DNA of 64,000 nt, taken from the NCBI GenBank assembly GCA_037447655.1, contig JBBHKE010000817.1, positions 218,191 to 282,190 of the forward strand, written 5' to 3'. Shown piece by piece: positions 10,701-20,421 of the stretch. Source of the stretch: Zygnema cylindricum. Its lineage: Eukaryota > Streptophyta > Zygnematophyceae > Zygnematales > Zygnemataceae. A model generated the notes under the pieces. The model made no database searches. It saw nothing but the letters and a program-made list of their open reading frames with translations, and was not told where the DNA came from. Both the position numbers and the translations under genes were made by a program. Position 1 is the stretch's first letter, and every line of letters starts with the position of its first letter.

Positions 10701-13700
10701 TTTATGTTTTGGCTTTCGTGGATAGGGACGGAATTGAGGGAAACTAAAGGGAATTTCAGGGAATTTGAGGGGATTTGGGGAAAATTGTACTTTAGAATCA
10801 CTAATGTTTTGGTTTCGTGGGTAAGGCTTTGAGGAGATTTTGTTTTACAATCATTTATGTTTTTGGTTTTTTAGTAGGCTATTTGTTTTTTAATGGTGAG
10901 GAGAGAGAGGTAGGACAGGAAGTAGTAGAGCCGATGGAAGAAACTGAATTTCGTGAAATACTTGGAAAATTGTTTAGTAAAAAAAAAAATGTCTTAAAAA
11001 CATTGTATACTAAAAGAACTGTATCTTACATTAACATAATTCACCGGTGGGTCAGGTAATGCAAAAGGACGATGGTAACGATGTCTTTCGAAAAGAATAT
11101 AACCTCCCTCCTTTTGGACTGGCAACCGACAAAGATACCCCACCAAAGGTGAAGTTTCTGAGTTTGAAAGAAAATTCCCTCCCTCTCCCTCTCCCTCTCC
11201 ATCTCCCTCTCCCTCCCGCTCTCCCTCTCCAGCGCTGATTTTGAAGCCGTTGCATTCCTCACCATAATTATTGTGGACAGAATGCCAAGAGTTTGGAAGA
11301 GAATACTGCCATCTCATGGACTTTGAAGTCGTCTCATTTCTCACTGTAATTAGTGTGGACTGAGTATGTTTGGGAAAATGGTATAGGCCCCCCCTCTTTT
11401 AGTGTAGAGGAAAGGGGAAATGGTGTCTATATGGCAGTGAAAAAATATAATAATTAGGCATTTGTCTTACCTCAAGTTCTGTTTGATAAAAAATACCTTT
11501 CGTTAGAGTTAAAAGGGGTCGTAGTCTTATTAACTACACTGAATTATTGTTAGAATACGTGGCTCAATTTTAGCCACTTATCTACTTTAAGTCAATTTGA
11601 ATTACTATATGTGGCCATCCCATGCTATTATATGTGGCCATCCCATGCTATTCATGCATAGTTTTTTTCTTTTTGGTTATAATACACGGGTAGGTAAACC
11701 AGAGATAGTACTCCCAGTTGTTGTTGCACATTTATGGTTCGGAGACCAAAATATGCTTTCAAAGTCTTGAATTGCTGTTTCAAACGTATACGTAAATAAA
11801 ACAAAACCGGTGAAAAGGTATAGTCAAATACCAGAGGTAGTCCTGACCATAAGAAGCATTGCAAGTCAATGTAAGTCTCTGAATTTTCCCAATTTTCGAA
11901 ACAATCATTGCAGGTATTGGTTCCAATTGCCAACGGCTCCGAAGAAATGGAGGCGATAATTGTTATTGATGTTTTGAGAAGGGTGGGAGCCTCGGTTATT
12001 GTGGCGTCAGTGGAAGAAAGTTTGCAAATTGAGGCGTCTCGGAAAGTCAAGATTGTTGCTGACGTGGCAATTCAAGATGTGCAAAACAAGGAGTTTGACC
12101 TAGTTGTGATTCCGGTACGTACAACTTGGTCGTACTTGGTACAGTACAAAAGAAAATCTTATTAAAAAACCTTAACTACTTTACAAAACCTTTAAAAACC
12201 CTGAATAACCTTGGGAAACCCTAAAAAGTTCTCCTAAGGAAACCTTATAAAGCCTAAAAACACCATAAAATACCGTAAGAAACTCTAGGAAATTCTCTAA
12301 AAGGTCCTTTATATAACGTGGTACGGAAGAGAATCTTATCATTGATCTATCCCTTCCGAATGAGGAAATTGTATTTGTTAGCACACTAAAATTTGTTGGA
12401 TATTGATTTCTACCTGGTTTCTTGAATAGCATTTTGATAGTTTTCTGACAACCTCCTCTGTCCATACATTTTGGTTGTGGAGTTTTGGAGTTGTGTGTCT
12501 ATTTGATATGGTTTTTTATTTTTTATATTGTAAAGTTATGTGGTTATTTAAACAGTAGAAGGGCATGTGACTTTGCTACAAATATTTCTGTTTTCCTCGT
12601 GGACAAAAGACAAAAACATTGAAACAAAGCCTCGAAAGAGATAAGTTCTTATTTGCTATACGGCCCATCACTGTTACTAGTGTGAAACATTTTTGGGCGC
12701 TCAAAAGTACTTTTTCTCGTCAGAGTATTTTCTCATTTTCCATCGTGACACCATCGAAAGTGAGATCATTATCTTTTGAAAGCTTCCCTAAAAAAGGATA
12801 ATCCAAGCGTTAAAGGTTTTGCTTAAAGACGTCTGAGTGCCCGAAAAATATCTATTACTAATAATGATGAGCAGTGGTAGAAGAGTAAATCTAAATGGAT
12901 GAGATGTATTTGAGCTGTCTCATCCTAATTCCCTATAGGCGTCCTAAACTTTTATTTCGCGAGTTCATTTTTTATGATTTAGTGATCATTCAGGAAAAGA
13001 ATGCATTTCACAAATGACAAAATAGGAAGGAAAGAATGAGAAGTGTTCAATTTTTTCTTCTCTGCAGTTTACCAATGAGGGATTTGAATAGTTTTGGTCC
13101 GAAATGAAAGTCTCATGGAGAGGGGAAAGTGAGTCTGTTTGTAGGGAGGCATGCCCGGAGCTGAAAGACTGAGAGACTCGAAGGAACTCACTGCCATCCT
13201 TGAGGAACAGTCTCAGAAAAGACGACTTTCTGCGGCCATTTGTGCTGCGCCAGCTGTTGTTTTGCATACACATGGCTTCCTTGAGGTGAGTATACGTGAC
13301 GAGTTTGGACTTTTCTCTCTTCTTTTGTTTTCCTTTCTTTCCTTTTCTTTTTTTTTAATTCGTTTCTTTTCTCACTCTTTCCTTGTGAGATCGCGACTGA
13401 ATACACGACGAATTGATTCGGCTTTTACATTTTAGCTCTGGTTTTGCTAAACAAACTCTTTCAACTCTCTCCTCTCAGAACCATCAGTTTTTTTTCTTTG
13501 TTTTTAACTACCGTAATAGCCATCCTGTTCAACTCGAAGCTGGTTCAATAATTTTTATTTTACGTCCCAAATATTAAAATTCCGGCGACTCTTTTTTAAG
13601 ATATTTCAACTTCACAGTATATTATCTACAAAAAGTACAGGCTCAAAGCTTTCTATCGACGAAGAGCATTTGTCGTCAGAGCATTTGTCGTCATAAGACA

Positions 13701-14848
13701 AACGTATGAGTTTTTTTCAAATTTTTTAACTTTTATCTAGGGTTTAAAAGCTCACTTGACCAATTTATTGAAAGTTCATAGGAGTGGTTGTTACAGTACT
13801 GCTGCTTATTGAAAGAATTTTCGCTCGATTAGTCACGATATCAGTGTATCGACTTATCAACTTATAGAAAAGGTCGATTTATTTGTACATGTTAGTATTG
13901 CGAATGAACCTTTCTAGATGTTTCATCGCACGGAAGGTTTACAAAGGTTTGGACAGGGGGGAGGGAGAGAAAGAGGGGAGAGAGTGAGAGGGAAGAGAGA
14001 GAGGGGGGAGGGCAGAGGGAGCGGGAAGAGGGAGAAAGAGTGGGAGTTGGTGTCGCCCGCCAGACCTGGAATTTATTGTCGCACAAAACGACAAAATTTT
14101 GAAGTCCAATCGACCGTCAGATTTTAGAAAAACTTCACTTCTGATTGCAGCTTTCACATCAGCTATATTCTCTTCTCAGTGAAATTGTGTTATTTACGTT
14201 AATCAATTGATATCACACTAAAAACGTTATCTTAACGTTAGCAGATTGGTCACCCCAAAAACCTCATATTGAATATCGTGAAAAGAGAAGCAAAACACTC
14301 TCGTCAACATAACAACTTGATCCTTTTGCAACTTTTACTTGGGAAATGTCTTTGTTTCCCTTTATATTGATCTGATTTGTACTTCAATTTTGGCTTTTTC
14401 CAATTTTGACTCTTCCGATTTTGGCTTATTTACGATTTTGGTTCCTTCTAAATTTCAATTTTTCTACATATTCTGGTTTTCCCAAAATCCGAAACTTTTC
14501 CAAGTTAAAGACAAGTTTACAATTTTAGGTTTTTATACTTTTAGGTTTTTACAATTTTAGATTTGTACAATTTTAGGTTTTTACGAATTTAGGTTTTTAC
14601 GTATTTCACTTTTTTTTCCACAGGGTAAAAAAGCGACCTCTCATCCTGCGTTTTCGTCCTTTCTGCCGGACAAGACTGCGGTCGAGGCGCGAGTAGTAAT
14701 GGACGGTTTGTTGACGACAAGTCGAGGTCCGGGAACAGCTATGGAGTTTGCTTTGTCTTTAGTGGAGCGTCTATATGGGGTGGAGAAAGCGGCAGAGGTG
14801 GCTGGGAGTATGGTGGTTTTTCCTCCCTTGGTTTCCACAAGTGTATGA
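4760..14848 (+). CDS. Tandem double-domain DJ-1/PfpI protein, probably plastid-targeted
   Basis: DJ-1 family proteins act in oxidative-stress protection, with glyoxalase or deglycase-like activity proposed. Seven phase-0 exons: 4760-5104, 5610-5810, 8973-9122, 10223-10402, 11914-12114, 13145-13285 and 14624-14848 (480 codons to TGA). Exon 1 gives a Ser/Thr/Arg-rich, acid-poor leader of about 110 residues, like a chloroplast transit peptide; ATG 4760 or 4775 could start it. Exons 2-4 encode domain 1 and exons 5-7 encode domain 2. Both domains keep the reactive cysteine in AAICAAPAVVL, the histidine in ATAHPAF or ATSHPAF, the glutamate of the AMEA/EMEA turn and SRGPGTA near the end. Both first exons are 201 bases. 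The exon 1 donor (GTGCAA) and exon 3 acceptor are weak. Arabidopsis double-domain DJ-1 proteins have a linker between domains that I did not find, so a small exon between 10403 and 11913 may be missing. Confidence 0.88.
5543..5630 (+). repeat. Duplicated acceptor junction of DJ-1 exon 2
   Basis: The stretch around the acceptor (TCCATGTCAG then GTGCTAGTTTCAGTT) occurs twice, 47 bases apart. The second copy, with the AG at 5608-5609, gives the open DJ-1 frame. The first (AG at 5561-5562) would enter a frame ending in a stop within about 20 codons. The first copy has CTAG where the second has TCAG. Confidence 0.8.
5800..6215 (+). repeat. Tandem array seeded on the DJ-1 exon 2 donor
   Basis: The donor junction (TATTGCCG then GTAAATCTCAAA at 5810/5811) is followed by related copies near 5911 (TATTACCGGTAATCTCAAAA), 6041 (GTTACCGATAAGCTCAAAA) and 6151 (GAGCTCAAAATA). 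Each is followed by a similar CTTCAATCTTTTCAA-like block. The period is about 110-130 bases. The second copy keeps a usable GT. Confidence 0.75.
6649..6720 (+). repeat. 5' end of a TACACCG-type TIR element
   Basis: TACACCGTGAATCGCTATTA followed by GCGTTAAGAAA matches the family terminus. It lies in DJ-1 intron 2. AT-rich blocks with ACTCTAATTTGGG motifs follow, but a clear inverted end was not located, so the right boundary is arbitrary. Confidence 0.5.
7770..7970 (+). repeat. 25-bp minisatellite, about eight copies
   Basis: A unit close to AGGTTTAAACACAATTTAGT followed by ATCAT repeats head to tail about eight times in DJ-1 intron 2. The rightmost copies are nearly identical and the leftmost more diverged. 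Confidence 0.85.
8418..8621 (+). mobile_element. Short TIR element (TACACTG...CGGTGTA), about 204 bp
   Basis: Starts TACACTGTTAATCGCTATTA and ends TTTACGGTGTA. The ends are diverged members of the same inverted-repeat family seen elsewhere in the window. No coding capacity. Lies in DJ-1 intron 2 upstream of exon 3. Confidence 0.55.
9134..9320 (+). repeat. Imperfect minisatellite after DJ-1 exon 3
   Basis: Blocks resembling GTTACCTCTTGTTGTTATTG followed by TTTGTTAAAAGGTATCATTG recur about four times with a period near 45 bases, starting about 12 bases after the exon 3 donor. The TTAGAAGG at 9169 resembles the exon end TTAGAAGGCAAG, so this array may also be derived from the junction. Confidence 0.6.
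10013..10229 (+). repeat. Duplicated acceptor junction of DJ-1 exon 4
   Basis: GGGGGGAATTTTGTAGGCAG then GCAACC at 10013-10038 is repeated 190 bases downstream, at 10204-10229, as the true acceptor followed by GCAACGGCC. Entry at the first copy would meet TAA after six codons. Between the copies lies a run of ten or more TTATCCAATTTT-like units (about 10070-10147). Confidence 0.8.
10391..10670 (+). repeat. Repeated donor junction of DJ-1 exon 4
   Basis: The exon end and donor (AAAGGTCCTATGGTAAGAGG, then GGAAATACTTTTGAACAAGT) recur near 10497 (CAAGGTCTGATGGTACAAGA) and, weaker, near 10625 (ATGAGAGGGAAAAATGACGC). Each is followed by a T-rich run. Spacing is about 106 and 128 bases. Copy 2 keeps a GT (GTACAA). 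Confidence 0.75.
11176..11231 (+). repeat. CCCTCT microsatellite
   Basis: Low-complexity CCCTCT/CCCTCC repeat in DJ-1 intron 4. Long frames across it on both strands are an artefact of the repeat. Confidence 0.9.
13955..14045 (+). repeat. Purine-rich tract in DJ-1 intron 6
   Basis: About 90 bases of almost pure G/A (GGGAGAGAG-type units). No gene; frames across it are artefacts. Confidence 0.85.
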
Positions 14849-15229
14849 AGTAGTAAAAGAAGAGAATGGATTAGTGAATTGGGAAAGTGAGTGAGAAAGT
14901 GAGTGAGGAAGTGAGGGAAAGTGAGAGAGAGTAAATTTGAGATAACTTTTTAGAAACGCTCAGTTGCTTTTGTACAGAAAAAACATGCGACAAGAAGTCA
15001 CATAAGTTGTCGACACTCAACTGATCGATGTGATTTGCTTTTGGTGGTATTCATTATCGTTGTTAATGTGGTGTGATTATAACTTTCCAACATGGTTACA
15101 TAGAAAAAAACATGCATAAGAAAAAGAGAAAAAGAACAAAGAACTTTATCCTTTTCAACTTCACACTCCTTTTGAGTCGATGAATGGATTGTTTTAATGC
15201 GGCATTATTTTGTCTTGGAGGCGAACGGA

Positions 15230-15357
15230 TCGAACCGATAACTTCATGCGCAACACATGACAATTTTTGCCAATCAACAAAAGATATTTTTCGACTCGAA
15301 CCGATAACTTCATGCGCAACACACGACAATTTTTGCCAATCAACAAAAGATATTATC
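15230..15357 (-). repeat. 66-bp tandem duplication with Pol III box-like motifs
   Basis: Two copies of a block of about 66 bases (containing AACTTCATGCGCAACACA and CAATTTTTGCCAATCAACAA) sit head to tail just after the DJ-1 gene. On the minus strand each copy holds TGGCAAAAATTG and, about 36 bases on, GGTTCGATCC or GGTTCGAGTC. The latter match the tRNA B-box consensus. The bases flanking the T-loop do not form a proper T-stem, so this is not a complete tRNA. Confidence 0.6.
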
Positions 15358-15968
15358 AAAACGAAATGATGGTGCCATCTGGCCAACAGAAAGAGAGACA
15401 CATAGAACCACCTGTGTTCTATGTCATTTCACTCTTATAGTTTGTTTTGTTTTTTTTTCATTTCGTGTTGTTGAAACACAACTATACAATGAGACGGATC
15501 GAGTCTATACTACTTTCAATCTTGCATAACATGTGTGCCTCCCAGTTGGAGAGAACATGCTAATATTTAGTTATTGATCTTTTTTAACTTCAAGGGACCC
15601 GATATATCGGTGGTATCACGGGAAATCAAAATCTTCACTAGAAAGGTGTAGGGATTGTACCTTAATTGTTATTCACACAATGCACTGCATTCATTCTACC
15701 GCACGCTTCCCGCTTTGAAATGTAATAGCACTTTTTTGGGAATTGGGATGCACTACACTATGATATACCTTCCATTGCCGTTAAAGTTGAGTTATTAGAG
15801 ATAACAATTTATTAGTATTAACCACACTTTATTATGTAGTTCCACGAGGATTATTGTGAGCCACTTAACTAACAATATTGTTAACAGTAATCTACGATTT
15901 CAGATAAAAAAAACACTCACTCGAATTAGAATGATTAGCTCTATCATAAGTCTTAGCGATAGGTACAG

Positions 15969-15996
15969 TACACCGAGAATAGCGATTGACGGTGTA
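15969..15996. mobile_element. Minimal TIR element: two termini fused
   Basis: A 28-bp near-palindrome beginning TACACCGAGAATAGC and ending GCGATTGACGGTGTA. Both ends match the TIR family in this window, with no internal sequence left. It reads like an internally deleted element or a pair of solo ends. Confidence 0.5.
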
Positions 15997-16200
15997 ATAT
16001 ACTACAAGGCTACAACGCCCATCGCCATTAGAGAAGGTGAATTATTATTAGAGTTAATAATTTATTGAATTTAATCGTGTTAACTTATGTTTTTGCCACG
16101 TGTGCCGTTGTGGCCACCATTTGGCCACGTTATTGATGTATGATTTTGCGTCTTAAAACCCCTTTTAACTCTAGTAACGATGAAACTGAAAGGTGTACTG

Positions 16201-16672
16201 TACACCGTGAATCGTAATTAGTGTTATTAACGCTAATTCCGTCACCCCGAATTTTGACCCTTAAACCTTAAATAGAGTAAATAACTATAATTTTTTCTTT
16301 ACATTATTTAAGGTACTTTTGAATTTCGCGTTAACAACTCTAATGTATTGCCGTTTTAAATAGTGTGGCGTGCGGTCAGTGTCTGACCGTGCAAAACTGT
16401 ACTTATTAAGAAAAAACAGACAAAAAAAAATTTAATACAGGGCGTTATCATGTAACTGCGTTTTCAAAAACCGCCTAGTGCAAACGTCATAATGACGCGA
16501 AAGATGTTCAGCGCGGAAAGCTATTACAGAAAGAAACCCAAATTAGAGTTATCGATAAATTAGAGTAATTTTTTTTTTTTGAGAAAACAAAAAAACCCAA
16601 ATTAGAGTTGTTAACACTAATTATTTTTTTGCACTAATTATTTATCTACGCTAATTACGATTCACGGTGTAG
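16201..16672. mobile_element. TIR element D, TA-flanked, 472 bp
   Basis: Starts TACACCGTGAATCGTAATTA and ends TAATTACGATTCACGGTGTA, an inverted repeat of at least 20 bases. Inside are AT-rich stretches and the inner motif GTCAGTGTCTGACCGTGC shared with other copies. No coding capacity. The terminal TA on each side suits a TA target duplication as in Tc1/mariner-type MITEs, which is inference. Confidence 0.75.
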
Positions 16673-17281
16673 TATTCAAACGTCAAAGTTACACACATTT
16701 ATCGACCTGTATCGTTTGCTAAACGATACGCTACGAGTAATTTAGCCGATTTTAGTTCGGTACTGTACCGTGCCACGACATTCGGTAAATTCTAGGGCGT
16801 CACGAAGTGGAAAGAGGCGTCCACCGTCGGATACACATCATCCGACAAACGTCAGATGCGCTAAAAAACTATCATTTATTAAGTCATTTAGGGTTTCTCT
16901 GGATATTTGTGTCCGACGCTTCCTCCCACGTGCTCCTCTCTCTCTCACTCACTCAATCCACTGTTTTTGTCATTCATTTTATTGCTTTCCTCTTTCAACG
17001 TCCTCGTACCTTATTTCTAATACCAGCCGCACTTCTAGAGGTTTCTACAGGATATTTTCTTTGCTTGAGATATTCGCTGGCTGTTGTCAACGGCGTAACA
17101 ATCGTTGCAGGAGCTGAAGTTGTTTTTAGGGTTTGACCTACAGCTATCAAAATCAAGTACGTATTCCCTTCTGTTTCCTTACATCTCCTTGAAACCTGAC
17201 GTACTTCACGATTTTTGAATAAACATCGACTGCACTATAGTGTTCCGTAACCAAGAATCTTGAATTTTCCTTTCACAGGAG

Positions 17282-17449
17282 ATGGCTTTGTTTGATACTG
17301 CAAACGTACAAGTGGCAGTGAAAGAATGGCCCACGTGGCTTCTCCGCAAGCTTAAGGTCGCTGCCCACTATGGTTTTGTGCCTCTTGTGATTGTGGTGGG
17401 AATGTATACGGAACCTCGACCAGCATTTCACCAACTTTTGGGGCCCTAG
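17282..17449 (+). CDS. TOM7: Mitochondrial import receptor subunit TOM7
   Basis: A small tail-anchored subunit of the outer-membrane TOM translocase that modulates assembly of the complex. The 55-codon frame starts MALFDTANVQVAVKEW, continues PTWLLRKLKVAAHYGF with the conserved KEW/HYGF signature, then a single hydrophobic helix PLVIVVGMYTEPRP and ends AFHQLLGP. This matches plant TOM7 (helix plus short intermembrane tail), though the N-terminal part is shorter than the roughly 70-75 residues of Arabidopsis. An acceptor (TTTCACAG) lies four bases before the ATG. A 5'UTR exon upstream, ending at about 17156 with donor GTACGT, fits a leader intron of about 120 bases. The gene is well isolated. 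Identification is from the core motif and length. Confidence 0.88.
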   Translation: MALFDTANVQVAVKEWPTWLLRKLKVAAHYGFVPLVIVVGMYTEPRPAFHQLLGP

Positions 17450-19772
17450 AAACAAGGATGTGAGAAAAAATCGTGTCCATACATCGTGGAAACGTTTAGT
17501 GCGAACACTAGAAGATGCGTTTTGTATTCCTCGGGAGGTTGCTGCTTAGGGTTTCGACTTTCAGTCTTTTGAAGTGTAATTTTTTGCTGAGAGTTTTGCT
17601 GGTTAGGGTTACATTTTTGGATGATGGGCATCATAGAAGGGGTTTTCGTGCATTGAGAGAATTTTATGGATACAAGCCATCTAATCAAATAAGGGTTTTT
17701 AGTTTTAATGTGTAAGTTAGATTGGAAACATAAACGTTTGGAATACAATTTTTTTTGTTGATGCAATCCTAGTTGTACGACATGACATTGAATTGTAGTA
17801 TTTTTGATTTGTTTCTATTCTTTATGTGATTCCAATATCTACGGTTGAGTGCCTGTCCTGGTTGTCTACACCTTTGGCCTTCTATCCCTGAATATGATGA
17901 GGACTTCAGTCAGCAGAACATTCTTGCAAGTAGTTTATAATCGGGAATATTTTTATAAGAATTTGTCATCTTTGGTACAAGTCTACAATTTTAAGTGATG
18001 AAATTATCTGCTTTTTGGTTTCTTAGATCACATGGCAAACCAGCGTTAGACTAGTAGAAGATTTCAAAACTTTTCGTATTCGAAATGGTCCTGTAGTTCA
18101 GGTTCTTTTGTCATGTTTCCGTCTTTTACAAGTGTCAAACGATACTGAGTCACATGACAGAGTCTTTCAGAAGTTTTTTTTCATTTGCTGAAGGAAACAC
18201 CTTCCTTCCATAAATGATGGTCACTCTTGCACATTGATCAACCACTTATCAATGGTATGTACGTCAAGAAGCTTGCAGTATATATTAAACCGAAAAAACC
18301 AGATGCAAAAAAAAAGCAAGTCTGGTCCATAATAACGGTGTTGCCTGTTGGTTGAAATACTAAGATGTGTGTACGAAGCAATTATTGACATATGTGCACA
18401 TCCACCTCAACCACCGACGCTATGATGATGATGTTAAAATGGTGGCAGACATCCCTTGGTGCATAGTTTTTGCTCGCAGTTTTAATGATTTGAAGATGCA
18501 CATATAACTTTACAACACGCTACACTGCCTTATTAGATTTAAAAACACTAATTTGCTTGCAGCTTTATTTGGCCGATAAACATAAAAGTTAACAACACTC
18601 AACAACACCTTTAAGGGGGTGAACTACAATCTGCCACATCTCCGCATTAAACGTAGTATTATATAGTCCAATTTCTCACTAACATCAATAATCCTTAACA
18701 ATAATAACGATGGGAAATGTAGTTATGAAGCAATCACGATGTCGTATGATAAGTGGTAATTCCTGTCGTGAAGAGTGCGTTCACTCGATCACAGATATCA
18801 TCACAGTGCAACATGTGGTCATTTAACTAAGAAACGTGAGATCTAATCTCATCTCATTATAGCTTTGCAGGAACTTGCTTCTGATCAAAATTATTGCATC
18901 CAATTTTTGGGTGGATACAAATAGTCAGTGAATGTGGTTTCTTCATCACCCTTACTTCTGAAGGAAACCTTTAAACTGCCAATAAATTTTAATGAATAAT
19001 TCATTTGTTTCAGCAAGCGCACAGGTTACAAATTTTAATGAATAATTCATTTGTTTCAGCAAGCGTACAGCTTACACACTTGACAATAACGAAGGGAGAT
19101 ATGCCACATTTCGACGGTATTCATCCGCAATATTGCTAATAGTGATGTTACACAGCTGTACGCTACTCTCCTTTCCACACAGAAAAATGCGCAATGCAGC
19201 GATAAGACACCAAGGTGATAGACCGTACAGCAATTTCCCTTTTTGCAAAGGAGATACCATCATGCATTAGGGATGTCCGACTTAAAACGCATGCTGGCAT
19301 CCCTGCTTTGCTCCCTTTATCTAAAGATAATAGTTGCTTTTTGATTTTCATTGGACATCTCGTCGGCAATTCGTATGAAGGAATGCTGTAAGTTTATTAT
19401 GCAGTAGAGACTCAGACAGACTTGTACGGTGCCTTGGTAAGGAAAATTCTGCTAAAATATTTCACAACATTGAACTTGAAACTCAACGTCAATATCACGA
19501 ATGTTTCTGGCATATCAATTACTTTTCCATATTTAGCATGTTACACCAACGGAGGCATCTCACCGCATCACACCAATTCTCTTAGGAACCAGTTGAGAAA
19601 AAAAGAGACGAAGACAAGATATTAAAACTTTGCAGAAGATGTTCGAGTAGAAGAACAACCATGGTATTTTATGAGTTGCAAAAAACGCATAACCAAAGTG
19701 TAAAAGAAAAAAGCTAATCGACGATGATGGAATATTAACAATTTTGTGGCAAAACAGCCTTAGACACTATAT
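17450..19772. other. Gene-poor interval
   Basis: Contains the TOM7 3' region and AT-rich sequence. No gene was recognised. At 18984-19068 a block with ATTCATTTGTTTCAGCAAGC is tandemly duplicated with a 45-base period; it resembles a splice acceptor. After the second copy a plus-strand frame stays open to TAG near 19269, so an undetected exon is possible. Confidence 0.4.
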
Positions 19773-19964
19773 TCATTTCTTGAGCTTGACAAATTTAAGT
19801 TCGGACGAGTACTCCATAAAAATGGATTTCTTGAAGCGGTCGCCGTAGTTCTTCCATGCATCATGCTGCTGTAATCTTTGAAAGGGGCAGACCTCCCAGT
19901 ACTGCTCATCATCACTCAGTCTTCGCTTGATTGAACACATATGGCCTACATCCATTTCAATCAC
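19773..19964 (-). CDS. Putative 3'-terminal exon of an unrecognised gene
   Basis: After an AG at 19966-19965 the minus strand stays open for 63 codons to a stop, starting VIEMDVGHMCSIKRRLSDD and containing EQYWEVCPFQRLQQHDAW and KNYGDRFKKS. Composition looks like coding DNA. A possible preceding exon ends near 20077 (FRERFVCMDEFRHSFFVQ) in the same phase, but its donor GTCC is poor. Upstream exons would have to fit in about 250 bases before the five-helix gene, so this may be a fragment or a pseudogene. Function unknown. Confidence 0.35.
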   Translation of the reverse strand: MIEMDVGHMCSIKRRLSDDEQYWEVCPFQRLQQHDAWKNYGDRFKKSIFMEYSSELKFVKLKK

Positions 19965-20421
19965 CTCAGAATCAAAACAAGTTTTTTTGGAATCAAGTAC
20001 ACATAAGATAAACAAACAACTTTTACATGAAAACCACGAATGTTTAGGGGGTTGCTTTTCTTTATTATACAGCTCAGAGTGGCAGAGGACCTGTACAAAA
20101 AAACTATGGCGAAACTCGTCCATGCAGACAAACCTTTCCCTAAACTGACTGCACTCATTAAAATATGAAGGCAACTTTCATAAAGCAAAACATGATATTT
20201 TCCTCCACTTTTACTCGCGTGAATTGCTTATTCAGACACATCCTTCTTCTGTAATGTCCAAGCTCTCAATCCTTAAAAAACTTGGGCGCCTGATAGCAAA
20301 CCAGCTTACATTTTACAGACTTTGCACTCTCTGCGTATATATACACTTATAATTAACAGAATTGACCATAATGATCACCCTTTTCTTACTGGTGGCCCAT
20401 AACACGTGAAATGATGCTGCC

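Noticed and set aside
10817-11059. Possible DJ-1 linker exon (EVVEPMEETEFREILGK)
   Set aside because: Best acceptor/donor pair gives 58 bases and breaks the phase-0 pattern; not included in the model.
11041-11344. Overlapping minus-strand frames near 11.2 kb
   Set aside because: They are produced by the CCCTCT microsatellite and show repetitive GEGEREG-like composition.
15240-15320. tRNA gene on the minus strand
   Set aside because: The B-box-like motif is present but the T-stem does not pair and no acceptor or anticodon stem can be drawn; kept only as a repeat with Pol III-like motifs.
16770-17136. Two overlapping plus-strand frames before TOM7
   Set aside because: They lie in the probable leader of TOM7, overlap in different frames and lack family motifs.
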